Notes: generated from the letters alone by a model not told the origin. Shown: positions 20,831-33,812, counted from the stretch's first letter. The stretch: 64,000 bases of DNA from Punica granatum (GCF_007655135.1 NC_045128.1:29172811-29236810); one strand, 5' to 3'. Numbers and translations: made by a program.

Positions 20831-23800
20831 GGTCCAACCGAGTCACCCGACTTTTAAACTCTTCCCCGACTCTTTCCTCGTATCTCAAGGCTAGGTATAA
20901 CATTCCCAACTTAGAGGAGTTAGGGCTCTTTACATTTTTTGCATGTTTATGGAAGAATAAGGTGCATTAAGCATGTTTAACTTGCAAGTTTATATTTTTA
21001 TGTTTTTTCATGTTATATCATGCATGGTTATCCTTGATTTACGTGCTAGCATGTCGGGAAATGGTTGTATCGTAGCTAAGAAGACCATCCCGACTCGGGA
21101 AAAGCAAGAGAGCTCTCGGGTTTACCTCCAAATGGAGTGACTGAATGCTCTTTTGCTTTTTTTTGGGTTATGATTGGTCTTATTCTCCCGATCCAAGTTG
21201 ATTCCCGAGTTTCATTGTGTTTTCTCGCATCCATGAAGTCGGTATTGTTTTATTGATTTCTTAAATAACATGTTTGTACATGTTTGCATGTTTAAATGTG
21301 TGATCAAATCATAGCAATACTGACTTTTGTCAAAATACGTGTTATTTATCGTGTTTGTTGTTTGAGCATACGAGAAATGATTGGAAACGAGATGTGGAAA
21401 TCTCATGGAACTCGATTTAGGCCATGAGACCCCTCACCTTTCTCTAAAGAGAAGAGGCTGAGAGCCTCATGGACTTATTCTAGTCCCATGAGGCTTCCCC
21501 TTCCCCTTTTAAGTCCATTATCGGATTTTATGCAAATTGCAATTTCAATATCATCGCAAATCCCGCATTAAAACGCCTTTAAAACTTTGTTTCTTAAACA
21601 ATATGCATGGATTCCCAATTTGGTGACTCTTTCGGGCCTATTAGGACCCGAGGGTGTTTTTGGTCATTTTGACCGAATTATCCTCGGTCTTTCTTGACCC
21701 GTCTTAGTCGTCGAATCACGAATCGTTTTCACAATTAATGCATTCGGTAATAATCCTTAAGCATTAATTTCACGAACGGGTTAATCGGGACGCTCACATG
21801 ATTAAATTCACTTGGCATTGATAAGTTTTGCATGAATTGACAATTAACTGATAACGCGTCGATGAGTTGTCAAATGATGTTAGTGTCATTTTCAAAACTT
21901 GTTTATTTCAAAATCCCGAAACGTGCGGTCCGATGTAGCATGGACATCTAGAAAGGACTTGTGTGTCTCAACTTGTGTTTTTACCTGATTTCAGGTAACT
22001 CAGGTTAGGATACAGAAAATTTTTTTAGATCACTTCCGGTTAGATCGACATGTTCTTTGGCTTTTTCGGGGCTCTTGCATAGCCTTGGAAGATCTAGGGA
22101 AGTTGTCGACATCGGCTACAGGACGAGATGACCCGAACTGTGATGTTTCCCTTTTTTGAAAACAATTTTCAAATAAAGGGCATAATCGTCTTTTCACAAT
22201 TCAGCAACACCTCTAGGGTTAGTTTGACAGAAACACTACGGTATCATGATAAGAATAGGCTACATGTTCAGGTGCAGATTCATCTGCAAAGCCTTTTCTT
22301 ATCCACTGATGAGTTTCTTTCATCCTATCGTAGATTCAGGTAACTAGAACGGTTATCTCTATCACAAAACATGCAAAATACTAATTAACCTTTCACTCGA
22401 CCTAACCAAACACTAGATAATGGTTAGGTGAAATTATAGATTCCAAATATTGAATCAAAACACGAGTTTGGCTAATTCAGTGGAATTTCAGTGTCACAAT
22501 ATATAACAACTGTAAAAGCAATCCACACACACGAAATTTGACTATATCTGTCAAGTTTTCAAAGCAAAGCCGAATGCAAAACGTTTTACACGATTATTTG
22601 TTTAGCATATGACATTTTCTTGCAAAATACCCATGGGTTAATAACTTGTTAATCCACGTAAACTTAGCAATAACAAACACATTATCTGCAATTTGCATGT
22701 TGTTCGTTAATTTTCTGCTCTTGTTTGTCCATGCGAGTCGAGCCCGACCTATATGATGCATTGCACTTAGGGTTCAACGCCCTAACCATCAGTCACGGGG
22801 TCCAACGGCCCATCACTGATAGGGCATTTGAATTTCAGTTTTTGGTTTTTCCCTGAACTCACGGCGAGTCGGAGCGGAATAATAATCGGACGCAAACTAA
22901 TTGAGATTCGATCATTTGTAATGTGTATATATTATTTTTTTGAGAGTATTGTAAGGATTTATTTTGTACATTCATTCTGTAAGAATCTCAGTCGGTGAGC
23001 GAATAGTCCGAGAGTCAAATCAATCGAATCGATCCAGTGCTTGCCCAGACAAGAGTAAACCCAAGATATCGCGGTTCCAGTTCACGCAGGAATTCGACCA
23101 TCACGGTTTGATAAACAGTAACGCAAGATTGTGAATTGATTCCCCGACATACAAGTCTACTTCTCTCTCGGCTTTTCAACCGACGTCGTTTGGTTCACCG
23201 AATTTTCAATGTCAAAACGTGCAAACTGAATGCAGCCTAATTCACGCGGTAAATGAAATAAAATAGCAAGCCTAGCAAACCAGAGTATCGAAAGGGCGTG
23301 CGGGATATAGACCCGCACGTAATGTGAACCCTCGAACTCGGATTTTCCTGTTCCGCACAAACTATTGCCTTAGCAAAACTAGGTGTTCCATACTCCTAAA
23401 CCCGGACAACTCACTGGCACTTGACTTTCGGGTTGTAAACAGGTAGTGACGACTCTTTCTCACGTGTGTCCGTCACGTATTTCCGGGAATGTGGACACTC
23501 CCAAGCCGCGTGATCCAAAAGCGTGCATGCAGGCCTCGACGAGAGTCAACATTTGGGTTCGTACACCAACAATCTTGATCGGAATAGTGGTTGCTAAATT
23601 TGGCGCTTATGATCCCTTCTTATATGAGTTAAATGTTAGGCCTAATTTGAAAATAGAATCATTCCCAGAAAGCTAGATTGAGAAATATCTTTTGGCGGCG
23701 TTTATTTTGAGAAATTAATTTGAAAAATGAGTCTAAAATGGTAAAAGACGCACAAAAAAAAATAATCTGGCTGGCGGTACGCAGCGGCAGTACCACGTTC

Positions 23801-24075
23801 GCACGGTTTCCTAGGAAAAGGAGAAGCCTTTCTTCCCTGTTCCCTCCTCTACTTAAGTAACCACCACTCCACCCCCTACCACCACCGCTCTGAATCACCA
23901 TGGTTGTTGGGCTGAGCTGAGCTTCTCTTCCTCCCACTTCACCCCACTGCTCCCTTTTCCACTCCTCTCTGTAAAGGCAAAGGGATCCCACTTTTTCTTA
24001 CTTGGGCTGTAACCAGTCGCAATCAACTAAAGCATCTTTCTATCTCTGGTGGGTGGAACTCTTTTTCCTTGTAAT

Positions 24076-24077
<2 letters not shown>

Positions 24078-24117
<40 letters not shown>
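24078..24117 (+). promoter_or_regulatory. (CT)n tract in the probable 5' leader of GH3 copy 2
   Basis: A CT run of about 40 nt lies about 600 bp upstream of the start codon. A splice-acceptor-like ttgtttgtacag at 24672-24683, just before the ATG, suggests that the leader contains an intron. CT/GA tracts near plant transcription starts can bind BPC-type factors; this role is inferred. Confidence 0.4.
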
Positions 24118-24118
<1 letters not shown>

Positions 24119-24708
24119 ATTTTTCCCTATGAATGTCTATTCTATAATCAAGAAATGTCGGAAAGCAACATTTGTTTAATGGTTGCTTGCTTACTGACAA
24201 AACTCAGGAAAGGAAGGAATTTCTTCAACTTAAATCCTTTCACACTCTCTCTCTTTTTTTTCCTCAAGTTGGGTAAAGTTTGATCCTTTCGCTGCTAATC
24301 TGCAGTGGGGTGAAGAATTTGAGAATGACCCATGAAAGTTCTTAGACCATATTGCTTTGCTGAGCAATTTGTTTCAGATACACTGAGCAAGTGCAAGAGT
24401 ATCTGAGCCAGTAATAGTTGGATAAATTTCATTGTTTGATGAAATAGAACAACTCCTGTAACTGTGCTTCACTCTTTTCTGGGTGAGTAGTAGTTATAGA
24501 TATGCTGAGGAAGTATAATATGAGTGGCTAGATGTTTGCTGCTTTCTGCTGTTAATTTGTCAGAAAATGATACTTTGTGCCTGAGTTGATTCCATTTCCT
24601 CATTTGGGTCACAACCACCACCTCTCTCTTTATCCAAATACACACCAGCTCTTAAGTTGTGATGTTGTTCTTGTGTTTGTACAGTTGAAATTGAGGGCTT
24701 CAGCCAAA

Positions 24709-27700
24709 ATGATGGGGGCATTTCGTCAAACATTTGGAATGCTGTGGATTTGGTGGCTTGTAGCAGCTGTAGTACCGGGGTTAGCTGAGAATGTCAAGTT
24801 CAAAGACCCAAACCAACCTGTGAATGTGCGAGTCAAGGATCTCTTGAGCAGGATGACACTGGATGAGAAGATCGGCCAGATGACTCAAATAGATCGGTCT
24901 GTGGCGACCGTTGACATAATGCGAACATACTCGATTGGTAAATTTTGTAGATTGGTTACATGCCCCCCTTGTTGAAATTCATACAGGTGAAGTCATACGT
25001 AGTTGCTAAATGTGGCACAGGGAGTGTACTCAGTGGTGGTGGGAGCACTCCGCTTCCAGAGGCAAGTGCATCAGATTGGATTGACATGATAAACGAGTTT
25101 CAGAAGGGAGCTTTGGCCAGCCGTTTGGGGATACCAATGATGTACGGGATTGATGCTGTTCACGGGCACAATAATGTTTATAATGCCACTATTTTCCCAC
25201 ACAATGTTGGGCTAGGGGCCACCAGGCAAGTGTAAATTTATAATAGATTATTTGCTACAGGCACCGAATTCTCAATTTCTTTATCGTGAAGAGTAAATTC
25301 TGCAGCTGAATCTAAATTATATGTGTTTTATAGAATATTAAGTAGACGTCTGAATGCTCTGTTTGCTAGGAGCATTGTTAAGTAGATGCCTAAATCAACT
25401 TATTTTTGTGGCAAAATTTTTCTCGTGCAAAGTTGCCTCATCTCATTAGAAATAATTTACTGGATTCGAAATCACCTAGTAAATAAATACCTATATGAAA
25501 CAGGGACCCAGAGTTGGTGAAGAAGATCGGTGCTGCCACAGCCCTTGAAGTCAGAGCCACGGGGATCCCTTATGTCTTTGCACCATGCATTGCGGTAACT
25601 TCCTTTATGCGTACTTTTTATTTTCAGAAGAACAAACTATCTGATAAGTTTTTGAGTTACAAATCCGATGATGTTCTATTCTGTGTCTTTTGTAGGTGTG
25701 TAGAGATCCTAGGTGGGGTAGGTGTTATGAGAGTTACAGTGAGGATGAGAAAATCGTGCAGCAAATGACAGAGATTATACCCGGTCTACAAGGAGATGTT
25801 CCCTATGACTATCGCAAGGGAAGCCCATATGTTGGCAAGTATGGACTCTACAGAACCAAATGATGGCTGTTCTTGTTGAGCGATCAGTGCTTTTACCAAT
25901 GTAGTTGTTCATTTTCCTTTTATGTTTTTATATCAGTATCTTCAGAAAGCAATATCTGGAGATACTACTATGAACTTTATCGGTGGTATTGCATTAGTGT
26001 CCTAGTTTTTGCTTTTATTTAGATATGAGGTCAACACTCTGACCGAAAAAGACATGAGGTCAACACCTCCCTTTACGTCTCAGGTAACACCTGCCGTTAG
26101 ACTAGCCCCTAAGACTTTGTCTATGAAAGTAATTGATAAGATCGTTGTTGAAAGGAAGTCTTTTTACAGGCAAAGTCCCGTCATGATAATGAAATCTCGA
26201 TTTGTTCTCAGGCATAATGATGAACTTTTTTTTTCTTCCCACACTGTATTCTTGATTTTCTTTGTTGTTTCCTTGCAGGAACAAAGTTGCTGCTTGTGCT
26301 AAACATTTTGTCGGGGACGGTGGAACGACAAATGGGATTAATGAGAACAACACTGTTGTTGACTTGCATGGACTACTGAGCATCCATACACCTGCCTACT
26401 CTGATGCCATCATTAAGGGTGTCTCCACGGTGATGGTTTCTTACTCTAGCTGGAATGGGGAGAAGATGCACGCGAATCGTGACCTAGTTACTGGTTTACT
26501 TAAAAACACCCTCAAATTCAAGGTCAGCCACCGGCAATCCTTTTTCATTATTTCAGTTTCTGTGGTATTGTTGATCATATGCCTAGAAGCTAGGGGTTAA
26601 AGGAGCCAGCTGAGGCATGGTGGCACAACTTAGGTTAGACTTCCGTTGCCTTAAGATGGTGTCACAACTTATATGAGCTTCTTGAAGGGGTCCAAATTTA
26701 TCTGCGTCCACATGCTTGTGAGGGATGTTCACGGCCGAGGTTGGCTTCGTTCAATAGCAGAAGGCATAATAGACCTCTCTGGTTTCTCATGATTTTGTAT
26801 AGACCTGCCTTTGATCGTTTTCCAATCAAGCGACTCTCTTGTGTTCTCTATTGATCTTCACTACAGCTTAGTATACATAGATCTATCCCCATTAATATTC
26901 AATATGTGACCTTCTCTTTGATGGTTATCTGTTAGACTTCTTTTTCACTACCGTAAATTCTACTCAATTAGAATTTCATATGTTATTTCCTTTGAATGGC
27001 TTACTGTTGTATGCTTGAAATTACTCACTGAACCTTCATTACCCCTTAAAGTGCTAAACTCCTCGATGTATTCGATCTATCTGTTAGGGCTTTGTAATCT
27101 CAGATTGGCAAGGCATTGATAGGATCACTTCACCTCCACATGAAAATTATACATACTCTGTCCAAGCTGGGATTCTTGCTGGAATCGACATGGTTAGTTT
27201 CTTCCTTGCCACTTGAATTTGTTTAAATCAGCTTCTTTTTCCTGGCAATTATTTTGAAGATTGAAATTGCCATAGCTGACATCAATCTTTTGCACATACA
27301 ATATCGGTGCTTTAATGTCTTTGTCAGGTCATGGTCCCGTTCAACTTCACGGAATTTATAAATGATCTCACTAATCTCGTGAAGGCCAACGTTATCCCCA
27401 TGGAGAGAATTGATGATGCCGTGGAGAGAATTCTGCTCGTTAAGTTCACAATGGGTCTGTTTGAAAACCCTTTGGCCGATCTTAGCCTGGTCAATCAACT
27501 CGGCAGTCAGGTGCACTTGCATATGAGAAGTCTTAATCACTAAAGGGTGTCATGTTCTTTGTGATGCTAAAGACTATGAAAGAAAATCTTAACTTAATCG
27601 AGGCTCTTAAATTTTCAGGAACATAGAAACTTGGCTAGGGAAGCCGTGAGGAAGTCTCTTGTGCTGTTGAAGAATGGGAAGAATGAAACGAGCCCATTAC

Positions 27701-29360
27701 TGCCGCTTCCTAAGAAGGCTTCGAAGATCTTAGTTGCAGGAAGCCATGCTGATAACTTGGGGTATCAGTGTGGTGGGTGGACGATTAACTGGCAAGGGTT
27801 CAGCGGGAACAATGCTACAAGGGGTAATTTTTTTTCTTTCTGAGGATGACAATTTCACAGACTGGATCCTACATTTTGATTTTTGGACTAGCAAAGGCTT
27901 GAATGGGAAACTAGGGGTTAAGGACTGATTGGTTCTATGATGTTCATCTGGCAACAGAAGTGCATTGAAAAAGCACAATAATTTTCAAGAACTCATACTT
28001 ACGTTCCAATAGTTTTGAATGCAGTACACCATAAGTAGGGTGTTAATATTTCCCTTGCACCTCAATTTGAAGTGAGAAAATAAAAATTGGGAAACTATCT
28101 TCTCGCATTTTCATTAATATCATTACAAATCTAAAACTTAGACTTTCTCTCCACATAGTGCGTATTAGAATTGGCTAAACTTGTTGGATTTTTTTTTTCA
28201 TATATACATTCTTAAATTTCACGTAGAATTACTGCTTTTGATGATCATATATATGTGTGTGTGTTTGTGTGTGTATTGATTGAGTCCCTTTCGTTTAATG
28301 ATGAATAGGAACCACCATCCTCAATGCCATAACCTCCACAGTTGATTCCAGCACTGAGATCGTCTACCGAGAGAACCCTGATCTTGAATCCATCAAGTCC
28401 AACAACTTTGCCTACTCCATTGTGGTGGTGGGCGAGCACCCTTATGCCGAGACAGGAGGGGACAGCACGACCCTCACGATGGCTGATCCTGGGCCCACCA
28501 CCATAACCAACGTCTGCGGGGCTGTGAAGTGTGCAGTGATTGTTGTCTCAGGACGACCCATTGTGATTGAGCCCTACATGTCCTCAATCGACGCGCTTGT
28601 AGCTGCATGGCTCCCAGGAACCGAAGGCCAAGGAGTGGCAGATGTCCTCTTTGGTGATTATGGGTTTACTGGGAGGCTCCCGAGGACTTGGTTTAAGTCT
28701 GTAGATCAACTCCCAATGCATGTCGGGGATTCACACTATGACCCTCTTTTCCCTTTCGATTTTGGGCTTAAGACCGAGTCGGTTCCCGGCCTTGTGGCAA
28801 GGTAATCAACTAACTCCCCATACATATCCGACACCACATTTGGTTTCAGGAAAATGGAAAGGGCCATGGAGGGGGATCATTATTAAGAAATGATCTTCGT
28901 CCATATATGGAGAATCCATTATGAGTCTGTCTTATTCTTTTCGTGCCAAACTTTGCTCATCTGTTTGGATAAATGCATGTTCTCTTTGTTCTCTTTGTCA
29001 GGTAGTCTGGCAAGTTTTGTCGAATCAATATTTGGTACTAGTCATATTTGCTGAAGCATTTTGAAAATTAGTACTGGAAAAGCTGCGTTAGTGGTTTATA
29101 TGCTTGTTTGTAACATCAATGGACATTTTGATTTTCGACAAGCTTTGGCTGTCTCTTTTACAGGGCAACCTCAGATGGTGTTGGCATGAGACCATGTACA
29201 CTCATGATTGCTTTGTGCCTCCTGATCGCCGCATATTTTGCAGGTATCATCGATGTTCGTTTCTTTAATAACAGAAAAGAAATCACTTTTCTGATATGTT
29301 CATCGAACTAGTGTCTTCCTTCCATAACCTTCTTTGATCCCATTCCCAGGCTACAGCTGA
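24709..29360 (+). CDS. GH3 beta-glucosidase / exo-beta-glucanase, copy 2, probable GPI anchor
   Basis: Eleven coding exons: 24709-24937, 25021-25225, 25504-25594, 25696-25838, 26279-26522, 27088-27192, 27328-27510, 27619-27823, 28309-28801, 29164-29243, 29350-29360. They join in frame to 662 residues. Exons 2 to 8 have exactly the sizes found in copy 1 (205, 91, 143, 244, 105, 183, 205). An N-terminal hydrophobic segment suggests secretion. The active-site set is complete: [11 protein letters not shown], Lys231-His232 in AKHFVGDGG, nucleophile Asp310 in SDWQGID, and acid/base Glu511 in VGEHPYAE. The last two small exons add a tail with a hydrophobic core ([17 protein letters not shown]), as in GPI-anchored plant GH3 proteins. 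If exon 9 is not spliced, translation stops at 28804 without the tail. Intron 2 has a GC-AG donor. The role is probably wall glucan or glucoside hydrolysis at the cell surface. Confidence 0.92.
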
Positions 29361-30029
29361 TCGGTGATGATTTCTTTGGAGCCCCCAGGTCAGGTGCAAG
29401 AAATAGAAGAGGAAGATATAATGTAGGTTTCTAGGATCATGAGAATGATGGCCATAGCTCTAGCCTAGACCCATTTTTCCACTCATTATTCAGTACGAAG
29501 ACACACCAATTATTGTTCACGGGTCGTTTAGATCATCAGGCAGTACCATTTATTGTTCATGGGTCATTTAGATCATCAGGTAGTAAGATTTGTCAGACTT
29601 TGATACTGTTACAGTTCTAACTATTCTAATGCCATTTACTATGCATATTTGAAGCTCTCAATGGTAGATTTTCTCGAAGCAAATTCCTCGTGAACTGAGG
29701 TGGACTTTTAAATTTGGATCTTGGATGTGAAATCTGTTCATTATGAACGAAAGTTCAATAAATCGTCCCAATTAACAGAACGTTAGTAGATAGTGATACA
29801 TCTCCGATAATCATATTTCGGTCTATAAAACTGCATTCAATTGAGAAAGGTAAGTTGTCAAAGAGTCAGAGAGCTTATTTCTGGAATTTGTTGCTTATAG
29901 CTCTATTAGAATGAAAATTACCTGAAATATCTGGCTTATAATCATAATCAAGAACTATAACAGACCGGAACGATGACACAGTAAATCCTAGAAAATACAT
30001 GTTCTATCTTTCGCAGCTCAAATATGATA

Positions 30030-31833
30030 TGGAAATAGAGAAATTTTCAATAATTCTACTCCTACAAACCGTCACACCATATATTGAAGGCACAGTGAAC
30101 AAGTTTAGCATCATTTCCCGAGACACCGCAAACGAGAGTCCTCAAAGGCAAACTTTTCTTAGCTTCGAATTTTCCCAGTAAATAAGCCAAAGCCTGCCCT
30201 TTCTCTGCGGCACGAGGCAGAACGTCCAAAGCCACTCCACTGTTGTATATTAGTTTGGATTAATAAAAAAAAGTATAAACTTTTCACATTTTAACAATTG
30301 TAGCACGAATTTTTTTCCTTAACCTAAGAATATACGAACTTTCGATTTGATAACAATTCTAGCATGACATCAGATTTTCAATTAATTTGGACGGAAATTA
30401 CTGACGTGTAGGTCGAGTGGAACCCACCATATTTTTTAATATTAAAATTATTTCAAAAATTTTAAAAAGAAATTAAAAAAGGAAAAACAAAAAACAAAAA
30501 CAAAATCGGGGAGGAGGGGCGGTGGCCGGCGGTGGAGGCCTTGTTGCCGACCACCACCCCCTCGTTTGGGGTCGCCGACAACCACAAAGGGTGCCGGCGA
30601 CCCCACTCGATCTGCACGTCAACAATTTCCGTTCAAAATAATGAAAAATTTGACATCGTGCTAGGATTATTATTAAATCGGAAATTTGTGCATTTTTAGG
30701 TTAAAAAAAAAGTTTGTACTAAAATTGTTAAAATGTGAAAAGTTTATATATATAAATATAAATATATATATTTGTTATTAACCCTATTATTTTCACATCT
30801 AACTGCTCATCAAGCTAATGGGAAATCAAAGAGACCGAAAATAAGATGAGACACAGATGGTCTTAAACTAACAGACTTACCCCTCGTTTAACTAGACGTT
30901 CCGAGAGACCTGCAATCACTTTGGAGGCATTATCTTTCTCCACAAAAAAGCTGTCCTTGCGAGGACGTTGCTCCGTCTCCGACTGAAGTGGACATATAAC
31001 AGCATTCAAGTTTCCAGCATAAGAGAGAAATAAACCTAAAATCTACAAATAAACTGGAGCGACCACCTGTGCATTTTACGAACCGCCGTGCCGGTATAGG
31101 ACTGCAACCGCCAAGTTATATATCACTCATGGTCTAAACACTCATGTGCAAACACAGGCGGAACTTTTAAAATAACATGAATCGAGACATGTCAACCAAA
31201 ACAGATGTTATCGAGTATGGAAACTAGGACTCGTGCTCTGAAACATGTTAAAGGGATCAATTTTCCTAAATGCTTAGGCTAGTCAGAAGATGCACGAATA
31301 GTGTATATCAAGGATGATGAACGCTCGAATGGGAAAAAGAAAATGCAGTGCCAACCTAGTAAGGATACAGACTCAGGAGGTAAGCTGGGGGAACCTTGCG
31401 GTTTCTTCGACAACAATATTCGGGTCCCACTTCTGATTCAGATACCGCTCCCAGTCATCATCTGGGGTCATTGATTCTCCATACATAATCTCGGTTCCCA
31501 CGGACATAATAGTAATGTCAGGGGATATCAGGGGCTTTTCCTTCCTCGACTGCTTGTAAATTGTAGGGGATCTTCCGGTGGAGTAGACAAGGAGGGAATA
31601 GCCGCGGTAGTAAGCTTCCCACAATGCATTAAAATCTAAGAAGGGACAAGTTCTCTGGGTCATCGTGATCTACCTGCATGCAACATTATGGGGCACCGGA
31701 GTCTTAGTATCACGAAAGACCAATACTGAGGAATGAAAAAATTAAGAGGAACAGAAAGGAGTAGCAATATTACCATAGTGAAGTCGAGATCGGAGATTAT
31801 CATGAGATTCGCAGGACCATTGAAACGTTCCAT
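30030..31833 (-). pseudogene. sucrose-6-phosphate phosphatase pseudogene (N-terminal part)
   Basis: Four exon-like pieces in gene order match plant sucrose-phosphatase, a HAD-family enzyme that removes phosphate from sucrose-6-phosphate. Piece 1 (31774-31833) gives MERFNGPANLMIISDLDFTM with the catalytic DLD motif. Piece 2 (about 31373-31672) gives [14 protein letters not shown], then after a 1-base T insertion near 31640 continues in another frame with [10 protein letters not shown] and [10 protein letters not shown]. Piece 3 (about 30880-30990) gives SETEQRPRKDSFFVEKDN. Piece 4 (about 30030-30262) gives [18 protein letters not shown] and [11 protein letters not shown] stop follows FPQLTS in piece 2, and the C-terminal domain is missing. 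A long-inverted-repeat element sits between pieces 3 and 4. Frameshift, stop and truncation together indicate a dead copy. Confidence 0.85.
30274..30748. mobile_element. palindromic long-inverted-repeat element
   Basis: Left arm tataaacttttcacatttta mirrors the right arm ending taaaatgtgaaaagtttata. The pairing continues over about 150 bp on each side (tagcacgaattttttt, atgacatcagattttcaatt, acggaaatt). A GC-rich centre (ggccggcggtggagg) lies between the arms. No clear target duplication is visible in the AT-rich flanks. It is nested in the sucrose-phosphatase pseudogene. Confidence 0.7.
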
Positions 31834-32838
31834 AATGTTAGTATCTCCTTATTTGTCCTAAGATCTGCTTCCGAAAAGCCGCTGCAGCTTCAGCGTGAAG
31901 CTTCTAAACCATCCGAACAGATATTCCAGGAAGCTTTCCTAATACACCAGAAACACTAGAGGTGAAATTCCTGTTGCAACTCAAAGAACTTGTACTTAAG
32001 AGTTTGCTCTGTGACATTCAAAGAAAAGAGCTAAAGCAACCATGGAACCGTAACGACATGTGCGACGAACTTAGCATAAATTATAATAAGCGGCCACATA
32101 TAACCCGAAGATAATTGCACCTCATTGGGACAGTAAACTCAAAGTTCTGGATTTAAAATAGGAAAAAACTCCAGAAGCGAAGGACTAAGCCATCGAAACA
32201 GATACAAAGGGCTTGGCTTTACTCACTTCTTCACAAGAGTACTTTCCTCCACCATTTTAGACTCTGTACTTAGCAGCTAGTCTCGGGTGCCATTGATAAA
32301 TTACTTGTACTGAGGAACGTGTTTGATTCTTGCTCAACACGTAGTGAGAATCCATCGCCGGTGCGGCTTGTAATTATTCTTGTAGGAGACCCGATACGTA
32401 ATCTACTCCTTTCAACGATGTCTTGGGAAACCGATAAAAGCGCTTAGAGGTAACTCTATTCAAACCTCTGAAATACAAAGTTGAGCAAAAACTCGAGATA
32501 ACTCGAGTTCCATCTCGGTTATACTATATCGGGTCAATGAGTTTGGTCTAGTTTCCTAATGCATTTAAACCAGATTAATTCCTCAAAAGAATAGTATCAG
32601 AAAAGTTGTCAGATATGGTACGACATTTTGTTTGTTTAATTTTAACATATTTGAATCCGTGGTAGGAAGTTGAGCAAAAAACTCGAACTTCTGGTACAGA
32701 TGCCAATTGATGTTGAAGTCGCTTCATTTGAATTGAACTACGTGGAATTATAAGGACATCATGTTAGAAGGATGAAAAAGTAAGTAGGCAATTGGAACAG
32801 AAGCCAGACAAATGTCATTGATTTTGAACGTATGGTTA
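31834..32838. other. spacer between pseudogene and reductase array, no gene seen
   Basis: No further sucrose-phosphatase exon or other coding region was recognised. It may include the dead gene's former promoter. Confidence 0.4.
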
Positions 32839-33812
32839 TTAGAAAACAAAGGGGAAAAGGGCCTTGACATGTCTAGGAAAATCATCAAACTTGGAAAGGT
32901 ACCATCTCCTAGTTGCATAACTCCTTTCTATCAAGTAAATGATTGTGCCAAGAGTTATGACAAAGCCGTAAATCGTCTGAGAGATGAAGGAAAGCCCGAC
33001 GAAATCGATGATCTCGAAGAGGTAATGTGGGCACGTGACCAAGCTGAAGAGCCCGCCCTGCGGGATTTTGTACTCCTTGTTGCCTCCGGCACTCCGCAGC
33101 CTGGAGAGGATGAGGTGGTGGTAGAAGTTGCCTGCTACACCGATCAGGAAAAGTGCGAGCCCGGGATATGTCAGGTCAATGCTGGGCTCGGGGAAGTGCC
33201 GGGACAGGTACAGGATGTAGATCGAGTTGACGGTAAAGAAGAAGTAGCTCAGAGAGACGACGCACATGGAGTCAACGGCCATAAAACCGCTGAACTTGTG
33301 GACGAACAGAACCTGAAAATGACGGGCATAAATCATTGTTATTAATTTTTTTTTTTTTTACCTTAGGAATGGACTGAGATAATCAGATCTGTTAATCGTT
33401 GCGGATCATAATCCAATTTTCTGTGGCTCTTCCGGAGATCAGTGACCGTAGTCTCAGTGAAGTTTAATTATGGGTTGTTAATTACCTCAAGAACCCTCTT
33501 TAAGAAATGGAGGGTGAGAGCGGCTCTGAGGAGTAGGAAGCGGAGACCCTCGCCGGCGGGGAAGATCCAGAAGGATGCAGCTCCGGCGACGAATGCGGGC
33601 ATGTAGACCGCAAGCATCCCAGTCCGGCTTGTGACCCGGGCCTCCCTCACCGGAGAGTGGACGTTCCAAAACTTGGAGTACTTCATGTGGGTTCCCCTTA
33701 TCTCGGACAGACCCCCGTTGGCTAGCCCCACCCCGCCAATCACTGTGATCGCCGTGATGAACACCGACGGTGGTGGCGGGTACGCCAAGCGAAGGATTGC
33801 CGGCCACACCAT
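32839..33812 (-). CDS. steroid 5-alpha-reductase-family protein, copy 1
   Basis: Two exons, 33486-33812 and 32839-33312, give 266 residues, near the roughly 268 of the plant family called 3-oxo-5-alpha-steroid 4-dehydrogenase-like. The protein is a multi-pass membrane protein. Landmarks are YPPPPSVFITAITV, LRFLLLRAALTLHFLKR, VLFVHKFSG, NFYHHLILSRLR, YKIPQGGLFSLVTCPHY and the C-terminal WYLSKFDDFPRHVKALFPF. Family members reduce a C=C bond next to a carbonyl using NADPH in the endoplasmic reticulum. The true substrate of this branch is uncertain, and it is not DET2 itself. An in-frame upstream ATG (33971) would add 53 unrelated residues, so the ATG at 33812, which matches the other two copies, is preferred. 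First of three tandem copies. Confidence 0.88.

Larger units (their letters stand above)
18259..23565 (+). mobile_element. giant solo LTR, 5.3 kb (Tat/Ogre-like size)
   Basis: It begins TGTCAGCACCCC and ends GTTCGTACA, and is flanked by the exact 5-bp repeat ccaac at 18254-18258 and 23566-23570. No gag or pol coding is present within or beside it. A MITE is nested at 19680-19990. The length fits the very long LTRs known for the Ogre/Tat branch of Ty3/gypsy elements; the lineage is inferred from size only. All open frames inside lack family signatures. Confidence 0.6.

Noticed and set aside
20410..20970. Cluster of overlapping frames of 65-149 codons on both strands
   Set aside because: All share one C-rich low-complexity island, none has a domain signature, and frames are open in most registers at once.
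23566..23620. Primer-binding-like motif gctaaatttggcgc after the giant LTR
   Set aside because: It resembles the start of an Athila/Tat primer-binding site, but it lies about 27 bp past the LTR end, is broken after ggcgc, and is not followed by gag. It was not used as evidence.
32812..33345. 177-codon + strand frame
   Set aside because: It is the exact antisense of exon 2 of reductase copy 1, whose protein is clearly a conserved family member.
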